Positions 1-9,200 of a DNA stretch of 64,000 nt are shown here, piece by piece (positions within the stretch are counted from its first letter, which is position 1; each line of letters opens with the position of its first letter). Position numbers and translations under genes: made by a program. The notes below the pieces were generated by a model. It searched no databases and was not told where the DNA came from. It saw only the letters and a program-made list of their open reading frames with translations. Source of the stretch: Papilionanthe hookeriana x Papilionanthe teres (lineage: Eukaryota; Streptophyta; Magnoliopsida; Asparagales; Orchidaceae); NCBI GenBank assembly GCA_022702705.1, contig CM040433.1, positions 15,713,682 to 15,777,681 on the forward strand, given 5' to 3'.

Positions 1-115
1 GTGCAAGGCTAGAGTTTCTTATTTCAATAACTACTATTTTTACATATAAGTCATCTACTTGTTAACGCGAGGCTAGAGTTTCTTATTTCAATAACTACTA
101 TTTTTATCTAATTTC
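1..115. repeat. Tandem duplication, 64-bp period
   Basis: A stretch beginning GCAAGGCTAGAGTTTCTTAT at position 3 recurs from position 67 with one early change (GCGAGG) and stays nearly identical for about 40 bases. It is AT-rich and non-coding. The rest up to 520 shows no gene. Confidence 0.8.
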
Positions 116-530
116 ATCTAAATAATTTATTATTGACATTTTAGTGCTCTAGATTTTCTTTAAATTTAATAAAGCTGGGAACATACAATGTTAAAATTAT
201 AATTGCTTATTGAATTTATATTATTCAAATTTTTTATTGATTTCATCAAATTCATGTGATTATATCACTATGCTTGTTCTAGTTGACATATTTACCATTT
301 ACATTTTAGAAACATAAGTTATTTTTGTATATAGCTGTTTGCGGTCTATGAATCATAAGTTCTCATACCTCATCTGCGTACATTGCATCATTTTAGTTGC
401 ACTAGAACATCCTAAACCCAAACAACCATACGTCAAATTAGTATAAAATCTTAAGCTTATGTTAACACATCAACTAAAGGTGAGACATCAATTTGGTCAA
501 TAAAGGTAGTTAATTAATGATGCTATTTAA

Positions 531-1015
531 GGATTGACTGGTTTGCTAAAAAAGAAATGCAATGTAAAAGTGACGTGTTGAATATTGGCGACGCCGTCGG
601 TGGTGAGGGGTCGCAGCTAGCGGTGGTGGTAGCGGATAGTTGAGGCTGCAACAATAAGTGATGGCCCGGGTTGCCACGACGACACCTGGCAAGCGAGGTG
701 GCCAAGGCAACGACAACAACACTAGCCAAGTTGTATTAGTCGGGGAGGGAATGGCCAAGTGGGACTGGTGTTGCGGCAGCGGCGATAGTAGGCAGACAGT
801 GGTTGAAAGTTGTGACTGCAGTTGGGGTTGCAGTGGAAGCAAGCGTCAACAATGGCTAGCAGTGGCGAGTAGGGGCAGGGACGACGATGTCGATGGCTAA
901 AAGTGGCAATGATGGTGGTAGTGCAGTGGGAGGTTGTAGTTGTTGCAACGATTGCAGTGGCCACCACCATTTGTAGTGTATTTAGATATTGCACAAATCT
1001 AATGAATTTTAGACT
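531..1015. mobile_element. Right-truncated Harbinger-like MITE
   Basis: Homologous to the complete copy at 1742-2392. Both begin after TAA with a GGATT/GGGATT terminus, then GCTAAAAAAGAAATGCAATG, then a GC-rich interior of GGC/GTG/GCA triplets, then a shared segment ending near TTTAGATAT and CAAATCTAATGAATTT. This copy loses similarity near 1015, so the right terminus is missing. The open frames across it on both strands come from triplet-rich composition and are not counted as genes. Confidence 0.6.
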
Positions 1016-1039
1016 ATGTAGCAACGACACTTCTAAAAA

Positions 1040-1130
1040 TGTTGTATCAGTGTCAGACACGTATCAGACACGTATCGGACACCAACACTTGTCTAGCACA
1101 CCTTGACACTTCTCAGACACCATAAATTAT
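1040..1130. repeat. Short direct repeats of a CAGACACGTAT motif
   Basis: The motif CAGACACGTATC occurs in near-tandem, followed by diverged CGGACACCAACAC and CAGACACC. Similar runs are common in plant repeats. No coding potential is seen. It begins where the truncated MITE ends and may mark the sequence that replaced its right end. Confidence 0.45.
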
Positions 1131-1251
1131 GTTTGAATTTTTTTAGGCCCGAATACCTCCGAGACGCATCTCAATGCCGCAACAAGCGTGAACTTAACAC
1201 AATTGCAAGAAAATGAGACACCATGATCAAAAAATTATATATAGATATATA

Positions 1252-1312
<61 letters not shown>
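1252..1312. repeat. (TA)n microsatellite
   Basis: About 60 bases of nearly pure alternating TA. From here to 1738 the sequence is AT-rich with no gene. Confidence 0.95.
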
Positions 1313-1317
<5 letters not shown>

Positions 1318-1741
1318 AGTCCTGATCATGTCTCATAGTTGAAACCACCTCATCTCTTGTCACGTTGAAGCTAACTCTAACATTCGTCAAAATTAAGCAT
1401 CAAAGATGAATCTAATATTGGTTAAGGCCAAGCATTAGTAATTTCCTCTTTGTAATCATGGGATTTTTTAAATTTTAGTAGATAAGTTGGATCATAAGTT
1501 GGATGAATTCTTTTGAAACATATTATATATAATTTTAAAGAAGTTTCATGAGCATGAGGTTTTATAATATAAATTAAATTTATGAAGTTAAATTTTATTC
1601 TTGTATAATTTGTGTTATGATATTTTTAAAAAAGAATAATGAAAAAATATATTTTTTATATTAATAATTAATTAAATATAAAATCATGTCCTATTTTTTT
1701 CAATTATGTCGGGTCCCAGTATAACTAATGGTGTTATTTAA

Positions 1742-2392
1742 GGGATTCACTAGTTCGCTAAAAAAGAAATGCAATGTAAAAAAAAATACAATGTAAAAAT
1801 GAAATGCAGCATAAAAGTGATGTATTGAGCATTGGCGGCGGCAGAGGGCGGCCACGGTGTCGGTGAGTGTGTGTTGGGGGGGGGGGGGGGGGGGGGGGGC
1901 GGGGGCTAGCGGTCACGGCAGAGGATGGTCGAGGCTGCAACAACAGGCGATGGCTTAGGCTGTCGCAGCACCTGGCAAGCGAGGTGGCCAAGGCAACGAC
2001 AAGAGCACCCACAAGCTGTATTGGTCGAGGAGGGAATGGGCGAGGGAGACTAGCATTACAATCGTTGTTGGGGTTGTAGCGGCGACAAGCATCAGCAATG
2101 GCTAGCGGCGGCGAGCAATGGCGGGGACGGCGATGTCGGTGGTTGAATGTGGCAACGGTGGTGCCAGTGCAGTGAGAGGTCGCAGTGTTGTAGCGGGTGC
2201 AGTAGCCATTACCATTTGAAGTGTATTTAGATATGGCCCAAATCTAATGAATTTCAAATACTCAAAATGACTTGTCAACTCCATTTGAAATTCATTACAA
2301 TCGTATAATGAATTCTTTTTTGAGCCAACTGCACAACCAAAGTTTAGACTCTCCAACATTTCAAATAACTTTTCAGCCAACTAAACATCCCC
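1742..2392. mobile_element. Harbinger/Tourist-like MITE with TAA target duplication
   Basis: The left end, GGGATTCACTAGTTCGCT, matches the reverse complement of the right end, GGGGATGTTTAGTTGGCT, with a few differences, giving an imperfect terminal inverted repeat. Both ends are flanked by TAA (1739-1741 and 2393-2395), the 3-bp target site typical of PIF/Harbinger elements. The 651-bp interior is GC-rich, contains a 24-base G run and has no transposase. The truncated relative at 531-1015 supports it being a mobile family. Family assignment rests on the TIR style and the 3-bp TSD. Confidence 0.7.
1876..1899 (+). repeat. 24-base poly-G run
   Basis: An uninterrupted run of 24 G, then C, then GGGGG. 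It lies inside the MITE. It could fold as a G-quadruplex or be a site of assembly length error. Confidence 0.9.
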
Positions 2393-2653
2393 TAAATTAT
2401 CCAACAACAACAGAACTACTGTAGGATTAAAAATCGCATCCTTTCATTCAACGGGATGTATGACTTTTAAGATATTTCAAGATGGTAAAATGATTTCAAA
2501 GATTTCTTCAAAAAATTACAATTTATTTAATTCTCAAAGAGTTGAATGTGCCAACTAGAACTAGTAGATATGCTCAAAATTTTGGAGAGGTGTTGTTACT
2601 AAGACTTCATCATGAGCTTGATATAAAACATAAAATTAAAGAGAAACTCATAA

Positions 2654-2963
2654 TTTGTCTAATAGATTGATCAACTACATCTCAATTTATGCATTATGAA
2701 TATTGTAAATATGGTATCCAGTATTGTGAATACTTAATAGAACTTTCATTTAAATATTATTTGCCTTGAAATTATTTTGCTACTATTATCTGTTTCACCA
2801 AAGGTTTATTTGTCTAATAGATTGATCAACTACATCTCAATTTGTGCATTATGAATATTGTAAATATGGTATCCAGTATTGTGAATACTTAAAAGAACTT
2901 TCATTTAAATATTATTTGCCTTGAAATTATTTTGCTACTATTATCTGTTTCACCAAAGGTTCT
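2654..2963. repeat. 155-bp tandem duplication
   Basis: Copy 1 (2654-2808) and copy 2 (2809-2963) both start TTTGTCTAATAGATTGATCA and end at CACCAAAGGTT. By eye they differ at only a few positions, so the duplication is recent relative to the surrounding decay. No coding potential is seen, and the flanks 2393-2653 and 2964-3560 hold nothing I recognise. Confidence 0.9.
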
Positions 2964-3569
2964 ACGTGAAAAATTAAGAATAAAATAAGCTATAGTTCAA
3001 CAAAAACCTTAAGACTTCATATATGGCTTTCTATATTGATGAGTTTTACAGACAAAATAATTGGACTAGCACCTATGTGATTCGTGCGTCTAACAAAAAA
3101 AGCAATGCCATCTTCTATGAAGCATGTTACATACACCCTAATATAAAAATCAAGTATGGCTGATGTTAAACTTGAAGAAGATTCATGAAAATTCCTTAGA
3201 GGGGCATTAAATGCAGTAAATGGTTTGCAATTACAATATTAATCTAGATCTAACGAATTCAAATCTACAACACTCTAGAGTTGCATTACAGTTGGCACTT
3301 TAAAAACAAAGATGAGACCACGTTCATTAACTTATATATACAATTAATCAAAAATAAAATTTAAAATCTACAATTGCAATCGAGCATGGGATCATATCAA
3401 AATCTTAACTAACAAGAGAACGATCCAAAAAAGATTTATTAATGAATTATCTTTTAAATTTTTTCCTATGATTGAATAACCAGATTGCTATTAATTTTGT
3501 CATTTAGTGTCAAATAAATTCATTGAATTAACCTCATACAAAAGCTAAGTGGCATCAATTTGTTAGAGA

Positions 3570-3990
3570 ATTTGTTACAGCAACAACAAAATATTTATCT
3601 CATTAAGTGGGGCCGGCTACATGAATCGTTTTTCTCTATTGCGTCCTATTTAGTTTCATATTTTCATTTAATTCTAACAAATTAAGATTATTTTTTTATA
3701 CAATAAGCCCAAATCTTCCTAAGTCTGCCTTTGCCTTTCTTAACATAAGTCGAATCTAAAACATCTAACCTTCTAAACGGATCATCAGATGGTCAATGTT
3801 TAATGTGACCAAACCATCTAAGACAAATCTCTCTAATTTTGTCCGTCACTGGAGCTACATTGACCCTATCACGGATATATTCATTTCGCATTTTGTCTCT
3901 AAGTGTAAAGCCACTTATCCACCTAATCATTCTCATCTCGGGCAACACTTAGCTGTATGTTTCTCTTTTAAAGGCCTGAAATTTAAAACC
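3570..3990 (-). pseudogene. RTE-type LINE reverse transcriptase, 3' remnant
   Basis: Read on the minus strand this gives the characteristic C-terminal part of plant RTE-clade LINE reverse transcriptases. An EMRMIRW motif comes first, then a stretch with RDKMRNEYIRDRV, then IREICLRWFGHIKH followed by a TGA stop where an Arg-Arg pair is usual. Upstream, LSVA is recovered only after a frameshift. Downstream is the family's 3' tail, GGCCGGCCCCACTTAATGAG on the minus strand, ending in a TTGTTG-type short repeat near 3575-3590. It is 5'-truncated and dead. The overlapping plus-strand open frame at 3796-4047 is its antisense shadow. Confidence 0.8.
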
Positions 3991-6189
3991 CTATCCACAG
4001 AGTCAATTTTAAAAGTGTATAACTCATCATCATTATATTTAAACTAAATTCATTAATTTTAGCTTAAATGGGTCTTCACCTATAGGTGGATATCAGAACT
4101 GCATAATTTGCCTGCTTACAATTTTATTAGCATTTCAATTTCTAGGATTTAGTAATAAGTCATCATGAATATCTCTTAAAAAGCATATAAGCATTTATAG
4201 CATCTACATAAATTACATGATTTGTCAGAATTACAAATTTATTCGCAAAAAAATAGTTATAAACTATGACAATTATAAGTTGCAGATCTGAATAGAAGCT
4301 ATGTGGAGTTTAAATATGGTGACAGAGGTATGATGTATTTAAATTAAAAAAAGCTGCCACGAAAACTTTAAAAAAATTAAATGTGATGAAAGTACAATCA
4401 ATTAAAATTCTGCAATGAACTGGAACTAATCCCAAAAAAATGAAAATTGAAAATATTATGATATTAATATAGGTTCCAATGGGTCTAATTTGACCACATT
4501 TCAAGATCCTGCTATCTATTCCTTGGAGTCTGCTTTTTCCACCTCTTCCTCGTAAAAACTCATTTAATCCTCTGCATATAATTCAATTCAACTTGTTCTT
4601 CAGGCAATTGAGGATGATAAAAATTTGTACGATGTTGATGAAGGATTCTAAAGGTAAATCTTTTCCACCAGCAAGACAAGCCTATTTTTTATGAATCATT
4701 AATTAAATTACAACACGTAAAATCTATGTTCAAATTTGCTTGACAAATATCAAATGCTAATTGCAAAGTCAAATTTGTCAAAGTCGGTCAAATTTGATAA
4801 AAACTGCCTTTACTCTCGTTGGAAGCACCAAATCAAATAATGGGTTAAGAAAAGTTTACTTAATTTCATCTGAGTAATAACTTTTATTTTCTAATTTCAA
4901 GTAATTTGAGGCATACAGACCATGATGATCTCAAGAAACGGAATTTGTTTTCTAATTTTAAGTTGGTTTGTATGATTCGGTATGATATCAGATTTGATTC
5001 TTGGCTACCTTCAAGTTCAATAAAACTACTACGTACAGTTCTTACTTGATTGCTTATGGTGGGCATCAAAAGCGTTATTTATCAAAGCTGACTTTTTCAA
5101 GCCAAACAGATTGATCAAACTTTTTTTCTAAAATTGTAGCTTTGTCAGCGTTTTTTCTGGGACTATAATAGGTATTCAATAGGCAGAGTTACAGGTTACG
5201 AAATTCATGCTGATGCCTTCTCTGGCTACTTTGCAATTCACATATCTTACCATTGTGTGGCTAAAGTTGGTTTAAAAAAAAATATATTTTTGCGGTTGTT
5301 TTAATTTTATTATTTTTGGATAAGGTTGAGTGCATTGGATTGAAGCTAATTATATCCACTAAACAAGAAAAGAGACTATAAATAAATGTTTGAAGGCTTG
5401 CAAAGAATTATCCTTGTTGAATAAAAATTTCTTTCAGTTTTAATCTTATGCATGAAAGTTGAATATGTGATCCATCTGATTGTCGTACAAGTGCAACTCC
5501 AAAAATACAGGGGGAAGTTATCTGCTTGAATGGACATGACACTTACAATTTTTACTTTAGTATCTTCTTCCCTTTATTAAACCTCTTCTAACTATTTTCT
5601 AGTTTATGCCGTTAAGTTTGTTCAAATTTTAGAAACTAGGAATCTATTTGTGGTGATTAAATTACAATTACAACTTAATTTTATGTTGTTCAAATTTCTT
5701 ACTAATTTCTTTAAATTTATTATATCATTCCCATATCATGTGGATTCTAATTCTCAAATCAACTATTTTGCATTTAAAGAAAGTAATTTATCATATTTTG
5801 CCGAATGTGATCTGTGAATCCTAAATTCCCACGCTTATTTATATGCATCGCACCAATTTTGTTGTATTAGAGAATGACACACCAAAGATGTGGAATAAAA
5901 ATCAAGATGAAAGACCTAAGTGCGCTATATCTAAAACATTTTATGGCACTCAACCAAAATACAGAGGAGAATTCATAAAATTTATCTGAAATAGTTATGT
6001 GAAGAATTTTATCGGATACTGTGTAGCATATAAGTTGGTAGGATACGAAGTGATTACAATTGAATAATTGCTTCTGCATGGAATTTTAGATGATAAGATC
6101 TCATCATGCAGCATAATCATATTGATAGCAACAACGCCTAATTAAGTAAATATCAACAGAAAGCACAATTATTACTTCACTATGCTCAC
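3991..6189. other. AT-rich stretch without a recognised gene
   Basis: Non-coding by inspection on both strands. It follows PEX22 exon 5 in the direction of transcription, so it is probably intron. I searched it by eye for the remaining conserved C-terminal PEX22 exons and did not see them. One exon-like scrap (about 4608-4652, plus strand) is listed under rejected items. Confidence 0.6.
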
Positions 6190-6291
6190 CTCAGACTCAT
6201 CATCAAGTACTCTCTCCATTAGATAAAAATCAGAACATTTGGCGATTTCTCGTAGCACTTCAACCACAGAAGGCCTCACCGTAGCTTGTTT
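6190..6291 (-). CDS. PEX22: PEX22 exon 5 (34 residues)
   Basis: 102 bases between the acceptor TTACTTGCAG and the donor GAG|GTGAGC. It begins KQATVRPSVVEVLREIAKCS and ends LMERVLDDESE, the core of the cytosolic PEX4-binding domain. The next exon should continue in phase 0, but I cannot find it between 1 and 6189. Confidence 0.9.
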
Positions 6292-9200
6292 CTGCAAGTA
6301 AAGGTTTTGAATTTGAAAATAGATATGTTTCTAGAACCCAAGGGAGCCCTAAGTTTTTGCTATTTACTTGAAGCTCTTCAGGATTTTTTTCTTCCAAAAT
6401 GACACCAAGTAGCTGGCAAGTCACCTGTGCAAAAAACAATAAAACATAAATCATGATAGGCACTTGACGCATCTTTTCCATGAAGAAGATGAGTATGATT
6501 GAGCATTTCGCTGCAGTTAAAATCCCAAAAATGATTGAATATGATTCATGATATATTGTTCCATCAAATGTCCATCAAAGTAAATTTTATATACGAATAA
6601 GTAAACAGATTAAATGACTCCAACCAAGCTAGCACCATCTAAATTTTAAAATAGAAAATTTAAATGTAAGAATCAATATATAAATAAAAAAAACAATTTA
6701 TATATCAATTGGCACTCTTGAGGACCTACTACACTGTAATGAAGCTGAAATGATGCTTCGAATGAGCCAATATAAAGAGTAAAATATATCATATTTCCAC
6801 GCTTTGAATTTCACAACAAAGTTGGCAGAAATTATAATAAAATACCATCCTATGATTTACCAATTAACAATCAAAAAATTTTTATCTTTCCAGGTCATCA
6901 TAGATGTGCAGCTTGCAGAGTCCTAAAAACCAAGATTGGACCACCATATAAAGAGGGATATCACCCCCTTCTGACAATTTATAAGTAAATTATCATCCAC
7001 ATTATATGAATAATTATAGTACTCATAATTAATTCGCTAATAAATATGCTTTTCTAAAGCTTTTCTTCTCTTTCAACTGCATGTATATGAAAGAAGAAAT
7101 TTGCCAGTCCTGGAATTAAACAACAAAATCTTCACAAATGTGAAATGCTTGTAAAAAGAGGAAAATAATATAAATCATAGCACAATGCATAACCGTAACA
7201 CAGTTGAGCATGACAGAGCATAAATTGGCTCATTAGATGTAACATGCATATAGTGCAAACAACATACAAATTTTATTTTTTTATTTTTTTATTTTTTTTT
7301 GGAATAAAAAAAAGCGAGGTGATTTTAAGCATACATGATGATACTCTTTATGATGACCCTACGCAAGCCGCATTAGCCTATTGGTTGAGAGAACTTAGGC
7401 CTTCAAGAAAAGTGCTCATGAGTTCAAGACATTGCATATGCGGAATACGTATATTTGTGACTAAATTCTCTCAAATATGTCTGTGAAAACCCCTTCTTTT
7501 AAAAGAATGCATGATAGACTTTTCATCAAACATTAACTTATCCCTTTCCTCGATATCATCTATAAATTAGTTAATGTTCACCATTCACAATCGTTAAGAG
7601 TTGCTGATAACCTTAAAAAAAGTTATGCCATTCTCTAAGTGCTTGTTGGTTTTCTATTTGAAATTATCCCTCCCATGTAACTTTATAATTTTAATTAACT
7701 TTAAAGAAATAAAATAAAATGAATTAAAACTCTGTGTTCAGAAGATCATTCGATTGTTTCCCCACCACTAATGCAAAAGCCCGCGAGAGATTGGTCTCCT
7801 CCGGTCCCTCATTCGAACGAAACAAAGAAGAAAGCACACGTGAGACAGAGAGTGAGAAGAGGAAGAAGTCATGCCCAAGAAACAGAAAAAGAAGCAGAAG
7901 AACGAGAGGAGGAAGCAGGAGAAAGAAAGAAAGAGGAGACGAGCGGCTGAAGCAAGAGAAAGAAAGAAAGAGGAGACGAGCGGCTTACCTGTGTGTGCCA
8001 TTTTCTTTCATTTTTGAGATCTAACGAGCATGACAAAGGCTCGAGCAGCTCGAGCAAAACTTCATCTCGCGTCATTAACACTCTTGTAGCCATGTGTATG
8101 CAAGGAATGGGAAGACAGAAGGTAAGTGCTAGTGAACTAATTTAGGCTGTGTTTGCGGCAGTGGATAAGCTGCGGCTGCGTTTTGAAAACACTGCTGATC
8201 GTTTGGAAATTACGTTCTGGTTGCGTTTGCGAAAACGGTGTTTTCATTTTTATGTTAAACGCAGAACGCGGATCAAACCCCGCGGTCTGCGTTTCATTTG
8301 AGCCAAAGATCCCATTGCCCTCTTCGTGTATCGCATGCCCTAACTCCCTATTCCGCTCCATCTCTCCCGTCTCTCTCGACCCTCTCTCTTTCGCGCGCTT
8401 CTCTTCCTCTCTCCTGCGCTTCGATGTTCTCTTACGTTGTCGTTAAACCCCCAACCTTCACTACTCTGTAAGTACATTTCCTAACCGTCGATGGAATGGT
8501 TGTTATTGTGTGATATTATGCTCTCTGCCTTGCAAATTTTGTTTACGCTCTTATAGATTTGGCGAATGTTCATGAATCTGGTTTAGGGTTTGCAATATAT
8601 AGAATGTGACTTTTACATTTGAATTTTTCGAGCTACTGATTGTTCTGATTTCTTATGGTTTATGTGGTATCTATGGTTTCTTTGGTTACTTATGGGTACA
8701 AAACAAAAATGTTGGAGCCTTTTTGTTATGGTTTCATCCCTTATTGTCTGTATGGGGCATTCAAGATTTGTCACTTGAGCATTCATTGGTGATTTGCGAC
8801 TGCTTGATGAAACTCATGGGTGCATTTGGATGAGGTTTGTTGGATAGTTTTTGGGGGTTAAGATTAATTATCAGACTAATTATGCCATGAAAGTCTATTG
8901 AAGGTGGATATCACTATCTTTCTATCATCATTTTTTTGTTGATAAGATTCATTCACCTTGTCATAAACTACTTCTGGCATTTTATTTAAGTTGGTTTAAG
9001 ATAAATTCATTTTATTTATCCATCCTTCAAGCCGGCTGAGGGCGCTTGGGTGAAAATGAGATGCATTATGATACAAATAAAAAAACAAGGGCTACACTAA
9101 TGATGTGTTTTTAGGGGTGCATTCCGATGAGGTTTGGTGGATGGTTTTGGGAGTGTTTGTGGTGTTTATTGGGGGTGCATTTTTATGAGCTTTGCTGGAT

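Noticed and set aside
522..1106. Four overlapping open frames on both strands
   Set aside because: GC-rich triplet interior of a MITE. No start context, no motif, and the homologous copy at 1742-2392 does not keep the same frames.
3796..4047. Plus-strand 83-residue open frame
   Set aside because: It is antisense to the RTE LINE reverse transcriptase reading, which has recognisable motifs.
4608..4655. Exon-like scrap on the plus strand, CTTCAG|GCAATTGAGG ... AAAG|GTAAAT
   Set aside because: The reading AIEDDKNLYDVDEGF meets a stop before the donor and has no partner exon. It is on the strand opposite to PEX22.
7365..7440. tRNA gene
   Set aside because: A-box and B-box-like words exist, but no acceptor stem or anticodon arm can be formed. 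Kept only as a possible SINE.
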